Shown: one piece after another, positions 27,852-35,452 of the stretch
Position numbering within the stretch: the first letter of the stretch is position 1
How the letters are laid out: each line of letters starts with the position of its first letter
Origin: an uncultured Lentisphaerota bacterium
GTDB lineage: Bacteria > Verrucomicrobiota > Lentisphaeria > Oligosphaerales > CAITYL01
Assembly: GCA_903921725.1 (NCBI GenBank)
Contig: CAIXRA010000011.1
Location: 65,038-129,037 of the forward strand
Reading direction: 5' to 3'
DNA: 64,000 nucleotides
The notes under the pieces: generated by a model
Databases searched by the model: none
What the model saw: the letters and a program-made list of their open reading frames with translations, nothing else
Told to the model about the DNA's origin: nothing
Made by a program: the position numbers and the translations under genes

Positions 27852-29054
27852 ATGTCATCGGAGATCGCAGCGGGCACGGCGTCCGCAACCGGCAAGATGT
27901 CGTCCGAGCCCGTGGTCGAGGCGGTCGGCCTCACCAAGGTCTTCCATGATTTCTGGGGGCGGCCGAAGGCGAAGGCGGTCAACGGCATTGACTTCACCAT
28001 CCGCCGCGGCCAGGTCTTCGGTCTTCTCGGACCCAACGGATCGGGCAAGTCCACGACCGTGAAGATGCTGCTCGGCCTTCTTTATCCGAGCCGCGGCAGC
28101 CTGAAGGTGCTCGGCGATTCCCCGCGCCGTGTGGAAACCAAGCGCCGCATCGGCTACCTGCCGGAGGAGTCCTATCTTTACCGTTACCTCACCGCCGCGG
28201 AAACCCTGGATTTCTTTGGTTCGCTCTTCGGCCTGCCGCCGGAGGAGCGCCGCCGCCGCTGCGACCAGCTCCTGGAGATGGTCGGCCTCGGGCCGTCGCG
28301 CAACCGCCAGGTCGGCGAGTTCTCCAAAGGCATGGCGCGTCGCGTCGGCATCGCGCAGGCGCTGATCAATGACCCGGACCTGGTGATCCTCGACGAACCG
28401 ACCTCCGGCCTCGATCCCGTCGGCTGCCGCGAGGTGAAGGATCTCATCCAGCTCCTGGCTCGCCGCGGCAAAACCATCATCCTCTGCAGCCACCTGCTGG
28501 CGGATGTCGAGGACGTATGCGACGAAGTGCTGGTGATGTACGGCGGCCGCGTGCAGGCGAAGGGCCGGCTCGACGAGCTGCTGACCATCGGCGACAAGAC
28601 CCGCATCATCGCGCCGAAACTCGACCCCGCTATGGTTTCCCGCGTGCTGGATCTGCTGAACGCCGCCGCCGGCCCGGGAAATGTCCAGATCGACCAGCCG
28701 AGCATGGGCCTGGAAAGCTTCTTCCTCGACGTGGTGCGCAAGGCGCAGCAGGCCGGCAACGAAACCGCCGGCGCCCGCGCCGCGGGCCGGGTCGCGGATT
28801 ACCTGAAGGCGGAGGGCGGCCCGGAAAACCTGCTCGACTCGTTGCGCGACGACCTGGCACCGCCGGCACCAGCCCCGCAACCGGTGGTCCCGCCACCGCC
28901 CGCGCCGCAGGTGAACACCGCCGCGCTCGCCGCCCTCTCGGGGAACGGTGCGGACTCCGCACCGCCGCCGGCCAAATCCGTCGCGCCTGCGCTCCGGCCG
29001 CAGACCGACACCCGCGCCGCCAACGAGAAGCTGAAATCGCTAATCGAGAAATAA
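27852..29054 (+). CDS. ABC transporter ATP-binding protein with a Pro-rich tail
   Basis: ATPase of 400 residues in the DrrA/NatA/CcmA class of exporter ATPases. Walker A is GPNGSGKST (60-68), the Q-loop region is RRIGYLPEESYLYRYLT, the signature is the variant FSKGMARRVGIAQAL, and Walker B is LVILDEPTSGLDP with the H-loop CSHLL. After the ATPase core (to about residue 300) there is a long Ala/Pro-rich extension ending in EKLKSLIEK, unusual for the class. No permease gene follows; the next DNA is a methylase fragment and a restriction-modification module, so the partner gene is either elsewhere or lost. Confidence 0.9.
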   Translation: MSSEIAAGTASATGKMSSEPVVEAVGLTKVFHDFWGRPKAKAVNGIDFTIRRGQVFGLLGPNGSGKSTTVKMLLGLLYPSRGSLKVLGDSPRRVETKRRIGYLPEESYLYRYLTAAETLDFFGSLFGLPPEERRRRCDQLLEMVGLGPSRNRQVGEFSKGMARRVGIAQALINDPDLVILDEPTSGLDPVGCREVKDLIQLLARRGKTIILCSHLLADVEDVCDEVLVMYGGRVQAKGRLDELLTIGDKTRIIAPKLDPAMVSRVLDLLNAAAGPGNVQIDQPSMGLESFFLDVVRKAQQAGNETAGARAAGRVADYLKAEGGPENLLDSLRDDLAPPAPAPQPVVPPPPAPQVNTAALAALSGNGADSAPPPAKSVAPALRPQTDTRAANEKLKSLIEK

Positions 29055-29067
29055 CGGAACCGCCGCC

Positions 29068-29319
29068 ATGCACGAAGTCGAATTCTGCGCACAAGTAAAG
29101 TCCTGGTTGGATACGCTGTTCGCACAGCATCCCGAATGGCCGTTTGAGCGTGCCGCCATTGAGCAGTACGGCTCCGGCAGCAACAAGCGTTCGGACTTGC
29201 GCATTTACGCCAAAGGCCTGGCTCAACGCCCACCGCCATGGCGGACGGCGAAAAAAATAAATTGTACCCGCACGCAGGCTGATACAGGCATATGTTATCC
29301 AAGAGACATGATTCCCTGA
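29068..29319 (+). pseudogene. N-terminal fragment of a DNA N6-methylase-like gene
   Basis: The first 55 or so residues (MHEVEFCAQVKSWLDTLFAQ, HPEWPFERAAIEQYGSGSNK, RSDLRIYAKG) look like the N terminus of large N6-adenine DNA methylases of the type I/IIG class. The similarity stops near 29225, where the DNA turns A/T-rich and the frame runs out at 29319. What remains is too short to function. A GC-rich fragment that could be the other end lies at 31557. Both identifications rest on recognition of family style, not on an alignment. Confidence 0.45.
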
Positions 29320-29701
29320 CTCCCAAACAACGAAGCGAGCGGATGTCACGGATCAAGGGACGTGACACGAAGCCCGAGTGGGTTGTCCGGCGGTTAGTGT
29401 TTAGCCTTGGTTACCGTTACCGGTTGCATGTATCGGAATTGCCGGGAAAGCCGGATCTTGTTTTTGCGGGGAAACGGGAAATCATTTTTGTTCATGGCTG
29501 TTTTTGGCACCGGCATGAATGTGGAACTTATCGAATGCCCCGGACGCGGCAACGCTTTTGGCAGTCTAAATTATCGGCTAACTAGGCGCGAGATGAAAAA
29601 ATATCCGATGTTTGAATAAGGGTGGATGGCGAACGTTGATCGTGTGGAAATGTGAGTTGCGTAATCGTAAAAAATTATCAATCGAGTCACAAGATTCTTG
29701 A
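29292..29701 (+). pseudogene. vsr: Decayed very-short-patch repair endonuclease (vsr)
   Basis: Vsr nicks T:G mismatches left by deamination of 5-methylcytosine and normally travels with a C5 methyltransferase. The N-terminal two thirds is intact: LTPKQRSERMSRIKGRDTKP, the catalytic segment LPGKPDLVFAGKREIIFVHG and CFWHRHECGTYRMPRTRQRF. A TAG stop at 29583-29585 then cuts the frame after KLSAN. In another frame from 29627 the expected C terminus can still be read, WRTLIVWKCELRNRKKLSIE followed by SQDS and a stop at 29699-29701. So there is one nonsense change and one frameshift between 29583 and 29627. The stop lies 9 bases before the methyltransferase ATG. Confidence 0.85.
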
Positions 29702-29710
29702 GGTGATGTA

Positions 29711-30895
29711 ATGGGTAAAACACGCTCAATAGAACTTTTTTCTGGAGCTGGCGGTTTGGCATTGGGGCTGGACTTTGCCGGCTGTCACCACGTTGCGCTT
29801 GTCGAGCGAGACCACGATGCGTGCGAAACGGTGCGTCTAAACCAAAGCTTGAACGTGTACCCGGCCAATACATGGCGGCTACTTGAGGAGGATGTTCGCA
29901 ACATCAAATACAACGAATTTGGTGGCGACATTCAACTTGTTGCCGGAGGTCCGCCATGTCAGCCGTTTTCCTTGGGGGGAAAACATCGTGCGTTTAACGA
30001 TAACCGCGACATGTTCCCCGAGGCCGTGCGGGCCGTGCGGGAAACGGCGCCAAGCGTGTTCATATTTGAAAACGTAAAGGGACTTGTCCGCAAAGCGTTT
30101 TCCACATACTTCAGCTATATCCAACTCCAGCTTACTTATCCGCTGATTGACAAGCGCGAAAACGAGGTCTGGACGGATCACTTGTCCCGCCTGGAGAAAC
30201 ACCATACCAGCACCAAAAGCAGAGATTTGTCGTATCGTGTTATCCCCCGCCTGTTGAACGCCGCAAATTACGGTGTTCCTCAGCACCGTCACCGTGTTTT
30301 TATCGTGGGCTTCCGTAGCGACCTTGGCCTCAAGTGGAGTTTTCCAAAAGAAACCCATGATTTTGATGCACTTTTGTGGGCGAAATGGGTGTCGGGTGAA
30401 TACTGGGAAGAGCACAAGGTGCCATCATCGAAGCGTGAACAGCTCCCCCGCAAACATCAACGGCGTATTGACGCCTTGAGGGCGGACTTTGCCGGTATTC
30501 AACCGACGTTGAAGCGGTGGCGGACTGTTCGGGATGCTATTTCTGATTTGCCGACACCCGTGACCGATGGGCGTCCATGTCGCGTTCACAACCACATCAT
30601 CAGACTTGGTGCAAAAGCTTACGCAGGACACACCGGTAGCGTATATGACGAACCGGCCAAAACGCTTAAGGCTGGGGCGCATGGTGTTCCTGGTGGCGAA
30701 AACATGGTTGTCTTGCCGAGTGGCGAATTGCGTTATTTTACGGTACGCGAAAGTGCTCGCATTCAAACGTTTCCAGACAATTACGTTTTTGCAACGTCAT
30801 GGACGGAAAGCATGCGCCAGATTGGAAACGCCGTTCCGGTTCAGTTGGCGCGTACGGTGGCGGAAAGTGTTTTGTCTCAGCTCCAAGTATCCTAA
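29711..30895 (+). CDS. DNA (cytosine-5-)-methyltransferase
   Basis: Type II modification enzyme of 394 residues. All core C5 motifs are present in order: I (IELFSGAGGLALGLDFAGC), IV with catalytic Cys83 (GGPPCQPFS), VI (FIFENVKGL), VIII (NAANYGVPQHRHRVFIVGF), IX (RESARIQTFPDNYVF) and X (QIGNAVPVQLA). The target-recognition region is about residues 230-330. The DNA is much less GC-biased than neighbouring genes, indicating transfer. Its companion nuclease follows 14 bases downstream and is of the Eco29kI type, so the shared target is probably CCGCGG; that is inference. Confidence 0.95.
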   Translation: MGKTRSIELFSGAGGLALGLDFAGCHHVALVERDHDACETVRLNQSLNVYPANTWRLLEEDVRNIKYNEFGGDIQLVAGGPPCQPFSLGGKHRAFNDNRDMFPEAVRAVRETAPSVFIFENVKGLVRKAFSTYFSYIQLQLTYPLIDKRENEVWTDHLSRLEKHHTSTKSRDLSYRVIPRLLNAANYGVPQHRHRVFIVGFRSDLGLKWSFPKETHDFDALLWAKWVSGEYWEEHKVPSSKREQLPRKHQRRIDALRADFAGIQPTLKRWRTVRDAISDLPTPVTDGRPCRVHNHIIRLGAKAYAGHTGSVYDEPAKTLKAGAHGVPGGENMVVLPSGELRYFTVRESARIQTFPDNYVFATSWTESMRQIGNAVPVQLARTVAESVLSQLQVS

Positions 30896-30909
30896 CCGAG
30901 GTGATTGTA

Positions 30910-31551
30910 ATGGAACAACTGAAACCATTCAACCCGCTTGACAAGCGGAACCTTGGCGAAAGCGTGGCAGATGCGTTGTTGCTTCAGTCGCCCGTGTCGC
31001 TTCCGCCACCTGAACCATTCATTGCTGCGGGAATTTATGCCATATACTACGTTGGCGATTTTCCGTTGTACAAAGAAGTAGTTCGTCGCAATCGAAACAA
31101 CAAATGGAAATGGCCGATATATGTTGGCAAGGCCATTCCTGCTGGCGCACGAAAAGGCGGACTTGGCTTAGACTGTGATCCTGGATTTGTTCTTCACGGG
31201 CGCTTGCGTGAACATGCAGAATCCATCAAGCAAGTGAACAACTTGCGCATAGAAGACTTTGCCTGTCGCTACTTGGCCGTGGACGATATTTGGATTCCGC
31301 TCGCCGAATCCACGCTGATTGAAATGTACAAGCCTATTTGGAATATCCAGATTGAAGGTTTTGGCAACCATGATCCGGGGAAAGGACGGTATAACCAGAA
31401 AAAATCCAGTTGGGATGTTATTCATCCAGGGCGAGCATGGGCTGAAAGACTACAGCCTGCAACGCAAACCGGTGAAGAAATGCATGATGCCACGGAACAG
31501 TACATCGCGATAACGTCGGAAAATTATCCAGAAGCGGATGAGGAAATTTAA
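30910..31551 (+). CDS. Eco29kI-type GIY-YIG restriction endonuclease
   Basis: Type II nuclease of 213 residues. The GIY motif is AAGIYAIYYVG (residues 39-49) and the YIG counterpart is WPIYVGKA (68-75); the catalytic arginine is probably in LHGRLREHAESI and the metal-binding glutamate in PLAESTLIEMYKPIWN. The layout, including the extended loop around GGLGLDCDPGF, matches the Eco29kI family, which cuts CCGCGG. The low-GC codon usage equals that of the methyltransferase. No in-frame stop or lost motif is seen, so the system is probably active and the host DNA must be methylated. Confidence 0.88.
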   Translation: MEQLKPFNPLDKRNLGESVADALLLQSPVSLPPPEPFIAAGIYAIYYVGDFPLYKEVVRRNRNNKWKWPIYVGKAIPAGARKGGLGLDCDPGFVLHGRLREHAESIKQVNNLRIEDFACRYLAVDDIWIPLAESTLIEMYKPIWNIQIEGFGNHDPGKGRYNQKKSSWDVIHPGRAWAERLQPATQTGEEMHDATEQYIAITSENYPEADEEI

Positions 31552-31556
31552 TCTGC

Positions 31557-31868
31557 ATGATCCAGGTTGGACGGTTCGGCGCCAACACGGTGGTTTTCAA
31601 GACCGCTACCGGAACCAAGGAGATCGAGTGCGCCAGCCCCGAGCAGGCCGCGCTGGTGGAGGCGCTCGCCGCCCTGAACCTGCGCGGCGACATCCTGCTG
31701 CCCGCCGGTCCGCGTGCCTGCGGCATGGCGCGTGACGCCTTGGTTAAACGCATGGCGCAGCACCGCGTCCGCTTCGCCGAACTCGCCGCTATGCGCGCCG
31801 GTGACAAGCCGCTCCAGGAAAAGATCATCCAGACACTGGTCCAGTGGGTGACGCACGGCCGGGAGTGA
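31557..31868 (+). pseudogene. Possible C-terminal remnant of the interrupted methylase gene
   Basis: GC-rich frame of 103 residues (MIQVGRFGANTVVFKTATGT, KEIECASPEQAALVEALAAL, then MRAGDKPLQEKIIQTLVQWV) beginning six bases after the nuclease stop. The codon usage returns abruptly to the chromosomal pattern. The sequence looks like the tail end of a larger protein: short strand pair, helix, then a final amphipathic helix. Together with the N-terminal fragment at 29068 it may be what is left of one N6-methylase gene replaced in the middle by the restriction-modification module. It could instead be a small independent gene. Confidence 0.4.
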
Positions 31869-32014
31869 TACCCTCTGCTTGTGCGCTGGGGAACGCCAAG
31901 CGCGGGATTGAGGCGATGATTTTGGCAGGCGCGTCAACAGGCGTAATCCGGGGGTCGTAAAAACGCGGTGAACATAGAGAGTCATCACCACCTCGCCGCG
32001 GGTCCTTGAATCAT

Positions 32015-32042
32015 TTGACCAATGGCGTATATTTATTAGCAT
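32015..32042 (+). promoter_or_regulatory. Promoter of dinD
   Basis: TTGACC (32015-32020) and TAGCAT (32037-32042) are separated by 16 A/T-rich bases. The site is about 40 bases before the dinD ATG. No E. coli-type LexA box is visible; the LexA site of this group is not known to me. Confidence 0.5.
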
Positions 32043-32083
32043 AACAAGCGCCGCCTGCCGCCATTCAAGAAGGGAGCGCCATC

Positions 32084-32923
32084 ATGTCCGGAATCATTTT
32101 AGTTCCCAAGCACGCCAACCCGTTTGAATCGAGCCGGCGCCTGGCTGAAGACGGAACGGAGTACTGGTCGAGCCGTGACCTTTCGGCGATCCTGGGGTAT
32201 GCCGACTACCGGAATTTTGAGCAGGCCATTGTCCGCGCCAAGGAAGCCTGCACGAAGTCGGGGCACCGCATCCAGGATCATTTCGGTGACTCCACCGATA
32301 TGATAGATCTTGGCAAGGGAGCACAACGGCAAATTCCCTTGGTATTCCTCTCCCGGTACGCCTGTTATCTGGTTGTGCAAAACGCCGATCCGTCCAAACC
32401 CATCGTCGCCGCCGGGCAGACCTATTTCGCGGTGCAAACGCGGCGGCAGGAACTGGCGGATGAAGGCAGGCTTGACGAGGATCACGAGTCGCGGATGCGC
32501 CTCCAGCTCCGTGAGGAAATGCGACGGCACAACACCGCCCTGGCCTCCGCCGCCAAAGATGCGGGGGTGATTGACCCGCTGGATTACGCCATTTTCCAGA
32601 ATCACGGGTATCAGGGGTTGTATGGCGGGTTGACCATGCGTGACATCCACACACGGAAGAAACTGAAAAAGAGCCAGCAAATCCTTGACCGCATGGGCAG
32701 CACGGAGCTTGCCGCCAACCTGTTCCGCGCCACGCAGGCCGAAGACAAAATCCGCCGGGAGAAGATCACCGGAAAAGACCGGGCCAATCGCGCCCACCAT
32801 GAAGTCGGTAAAAAGGTACGGCAGACCATTGCGGAACTGGGTGGAACCATGCCCGAAAATCTGCCAACCGTGGACAGCATCAAAAAGCTGGAATCCACGG
32901 GCCGAAAAAAGGAACTTTCGTAA
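32084..32923 (+). CDS. dinD: DNA-damage-inducible protein D
   Basis: DinD of E. coli inhibits RecA-driven strand exchange and belongs to the SOS response. This 279-residue protein matches it over its length: YWSSRDLSAILGYADYRNFE (Bro-N-like DNA-binding domain), SRYACYLVVQNADPSKPIVA, AGQTYFAVQTRRQEL, then YQGLYGGLTMRDIHTRKKL and LAANLFRATQAEDKIRRE. The family is spread mainly with accessory DNA and often next to restriction systems, as here. The GC content is slightly below the chromosome average. It has its own promoter. Confidence 0.9.
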   Translation: MSGIILVPKHANPFESSRRLAEDGTEYWSSRDLSAILGYADYRNFEQAIVRAKEACTKSGHRIQDHFGDSTDMIDLGKGAQRQIPLVFLSRYACYLVVQNADPSKPIVAAGQTYFAVQTRRQELADEGRLDEDHESRMRLQLREEMRRHNTALASAAKDAGVIDPLDYAIFQNHGYQGLYGGLTMRDIHTRKKLKKSQQILDRMGSTELAANLFRATQAEDKIRREKITGKDRANRAHHEVGKKVRQTIAELGGTMPENLPTVDSIKKLESTGRKKELS

Positions 32924-32996
32924 CCGTGTGAGCTTGAGCCGCCGTTGCCCTTTCCGAGTGTTGAACAACAGTGTGAATCGTTTGACGAGGTGTCCC

Positions 32997-33455
32997 ATGA
33001 GCACAACCAAGTCCGCCAAAACCACAGCCCAGCCGCGCCGCCGCGGCTGGCGGATTCCGCACTCCATGCCGAAAGACCTGGAGGAGTACAAGAAGCTTCG
33101 GGAGATGCTCGGCCCGCGCGCCTACCACCGCAATATTTTTGAATGGCCGAGATTCTCGGAAGAGGAGAAAGAAAAACGCCTCCGCGAGTTCAAGGAACCA
33201 TCCCCCGGCGAGATCCGCGCCTTCCGCCTGCGCCACGGCATCCCGCCCGACTGGAAGATCGTGCCGTCATGGGACTGCTGGGTGACCGAGTCCCCCGAGT
33301 GGGAGCGCACCCGCCCCACGCCCTACAGCAAACACGTCAAGGTTTTCCGCATCTACAGCCTAAACCAGGAATACTTCGACGAATTTCATTCCGAATGCAT
33401 GGACGGCCGCGCGCGGTCGGCGGCGGAGCAAAAAAAGTCGGCGCAATCTGTGTAA
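32997..33455 (+). CDS. Hypothetical protein, charged and tryptophan-rich
   Basis: Frame of 152 residues: a basic N terminus (MSTTKSAKTTAQPRRRGWRI), a segment LREMLGPRAYHRNIFEWPRF, a highly charged helix EEEKEKRLREFKEPSPGEI, and a C-terminal part with many aromatic residues (DWKIVPSWDCWVTESPEWER, YSKHVKVFRIYSLNQEYFDE). The short stretch GEIRAFRLRHGIPPDW looks a little like a helix-turn-helix half. No family is recognised. It sits between dinD and the OleC-like gene in the accessory zone. Confidence 0.6.
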   Translation: MSTTKSAKTTAQPRRRGWRIPHSMPKDLEEYKKLREMLGPRAYHRNIFEWPRFSEEEKEKRLREFKEPSPGEIRAFRLRHGIPPDWKIVPSWDCWVTESPEWERTRPTPYSKHVKVFRIYSLNQEYFDEFHSECMDGRARSAAEQKKSAQSV

Positions 33456-33476
33456 TCTTGTGGATGAAAAAAACGC

Positions 33477-35336
33477 ATGTACAACGTCCACCTCAATATC
33501 GCGGATCGTCTGGCGGCGCTGGCGCATTCGCAGCCCGGGGCCTGCGCCGTAGCGGCACCGTGCGGGATTGACCGTGCGACCGGCCGGGCACGCTACCGGC
33601 GCATCTCCTTTGCGGAGGCGCAGGCGCGCTGCGACCGGATGGCGCACGGGCTGGCGGGCATCGGGATCAGCCGCGGGATGCGCGTGCTGGTGATGGTGCG
33701 CCCGGGGGCCGATTTCGTGCCGCTGATCTTCGCGCTCTTCCGGATTGGCGCGGTGCCGGTGCTGATCGATCCAGGCATGGGCTGGCGGAACCTGGTGCAT
33801 GCGATCCGCCAGGTCGAACCCGAGGCGTTCATCGGCATTCCGCAGGCGCATGTCCTGCGGTTCTTGGCACCGCGCTGCTTCAAAAGCGTCAAGCTCAACA
33901 TCGTGCTCGGGCCAAGCGTCGGCGGCTTGCTCGGAAAGAGCCTCGCCGGGCTTGCGGACTCCGCACCAGCGACGCCGTTCCCCACGGCGGAAACCGCGCC
34001 GGAGGAGACGGCTGCGATCCTCTTCACCACCGGCAGCACCGGCCCGGCCAAGGGCGTGCTCTACACGCACCGGATCTTTGACGCGCAGGTGCGGCTGCTG
34101 AAAGAGGTGTACGGGCTGGGGCCGGGCGACGTGGACCTGCCGTGCTTCCCGCTGTTCGGGCTCTTCAGCGTGGCGCTTGGTGCGACGGCGGTGATCCCGG
34201 TCATGGATTTCACGCGGCCGGCGCGCGTCAATCCTAAAAACATTATCGGACCTGTTCTCCATGAGGGCATTACCTATTCGTTCGGCTCGCCGGCGCTTTG
34301 GCGCACGGTCGGCGCGCACTGCGCGGCAAACGGCGTGAAGCTGCCGGGGCTGCGGAAGATTTTCATGGCGGGCGCGCCGGTCCCCGCCGACCTGCACGAG
34401 TGCCTGCTGAAACGGGTCTTGGCGCCGGGTGCGGAAACGTTCACGCCGTACGGTGCCACGGAATCGCTGCCGGTGTCGTCGTTCACCGGTTCGGAGGTGC
34501 TGGCGGAGACCGCGGCGAAATCCCGCGAGGGCGCCGGCACCTGCGTCGGCCGCCCCGTCCCGGGAATCACCGCGCGCATCATGCCGATTGAGGAGTTGCC
34601 GGGAAACGCGCAACCCGCAACACACAACACGGAACTGGCCGCCGTTTCCGACCTGCCGGTCGGCGGGATCGGCGAGATCGTGGTGACGGGCGAGGTCGTG
34701 ACGCCGGGCTACTGGGGGCTGCCGGAGGCCACGCGCCGCGCCAAGATCCGCGACGCGCAGGGGCGCCTCTGGCACCGCATGGGCGACGCCGGCTACCGCG
34801 ATGCGCAAGGCCGCCTCTGGTTCTGCGGCCGCATCGCGCACCGCGTGCGGACGGCGCAGGGGACGCTCTTCTCCGTGCCGTGCGAGGCGATCTTCAACCG
34901 GCATCCGAAGGCGTACCGTTCGGCGCTGGTGGGGGTGCCGGAAGAAAATGCAGAACGCAGAACGCAGCACGCAGAAGTGGAAGGCAATGGATATGCTGCG
35001 CCGGTAGAGGCCGGGAGTCAACAGGTCTCGGCGGATATCGAAACCGCCGAACGGAACAACGGAACAACGAAAAAAACAAAAAGCGACCACGGGCCACAGA
35101 CCATGGACATCTTCCGCCGTCCCGTGATTGTTGTTGAACCGAAGCCGGGCTGTTTCCCGAAGAACCGTGCGGAACGGGATGCTTTCACGCGGGAGCTTCT
35201 GGAGCTGGGGCGGGCGAATCCGTTGACGGCTGGCATTGCGGACGTCCTCTTCCACCCCTCTTTTCCGGTGGACATCCGCCACAACGCCAAGATCCGCCGC
35301 GAGGATCTCGCCGCCTGGGCGGAGACGCGGGGGTGA
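33477..35336 (+). CDS. oleC: OleC-like AMP-binding enzyme (beta-lactone synthetase / fatty-acid ligase)
   Basis: Adenylating enzyme of 619 residues. The AMP-binding loop is FTTGSTGPAKGV; further motifs are YGATESLPVSSF (A5), HRMGDAGYRDAQGRLWFCGR (A7/A8), and the final Lys region VDIRHNAKIRREDL. The sequence fits the OleC group, which closes beta-hydroxy acids into beta-lactones in hydrocarbon biosynthesis. It is about 60 residues longer than usual, and the excess maps to three repeat-encoded linkers (34602-34636, 34948-34975, 35045-35080). No oleA, oleB or oleD is next to it, so a role in olefin formation is uncertain. Confidence 0.75.
   Translation: MYNVHLNIADRLAALAHSQPGACAVAAPCGIDRATGRARYRRISFAEAQARCDRMAHGLAGIGISRGMRVLVMVRPGADFVPLIFALFRIGAVPVLIDPGMGWRNLVHAIRQVEPEAFIGIPQAHVLRFLAPRCFKSVKLNIVLGPSVGGLLGKSLAGLADSAPATPFPTAETAPEETAAILFTTGSTGPAKGVLYTHRIFDAQVRLLKEVYGLGPGDVDLPCFPLFGLFSVALGATAVIPVMDFTRPARVNPKNIIGPVLHEGITYSFGSPALWRTVGAHCAANGVKLPGLRKIFMAGAPVPADLHECLLKRVLAPGAETFTPYGATESLPVSSFTGSEVLAETAAKSREGAGTCVGRPVPGITARIMPIEELPGNAQPATHNTELAAVSDLPVGGIGEIVVTGEVVTPGYWGLPEATRRAKIRDAQGRLWHRMGDAGYRDAQGRLWFCGRIAHRVRTAQGTLFSVPCEAIFNRHPKAYRSALVGVPEENAERRTQHAEVEGNGYAAPVEAGSQQVSADIETAERNNGTTKKTKSDHGPQTMDIFRRPVIVVEPKPGCFPKNRAERDAFTRELLELGRANPLTAGIADVLFHPSFPVDIRHNAKIRREDLAAWAETRG
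34602..34636 (+). repeat. Heptamer repeat inside the OleC-like gene (first)
   Basis: Five 7-base units: GGAAACG, CGCAACC, CGCAACA, CACAACA, CGGAACT. Translated as GNAQPATHNTEL between two conserved blocks of the adenylation domain. Confidence 0.85.
34948..34975 (+). repeat. Heptamer repeat inside the OleC-like gene (second)
   Basis: Four units: ATGCAGA, ACGCAGA, ACGCAGC, ACGCAGA. Translated as NAERRTQHAE directly after the conserved block SALVGVPEE. Confidence 0.85.
35045..35080 (+). repeat. Octamer repeat inside the OleC-like gene (third)
   Basis: Units GGAACAAC twice (35053-35068) followed by GAAAAAAC, giving AERNNGTTKKTKS. With the second array it forms one linker of about 55 residues before the last conserved part of the enzyme. 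Confidence 0.8.
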
Positions 35337-35452
35337 TGACGGGTTGGCGCCGTCAACTCGTGGATTGAGCTGGTTTGCATGGCTGCGCCAAAAGAACAAT
35401 GCGCCTATGGGACGGCTTGAGGAATTTGGTTTTGAAAAGAGGTCTGCCGGCC

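Noticed and set aside
29292..29585. Intact vsr gene of 97 residues
   Set aside because: The family needs about 130-150 residues and the missing C terminus is still readable in another frame after a stop and frameshift, so it is a pseudogene.
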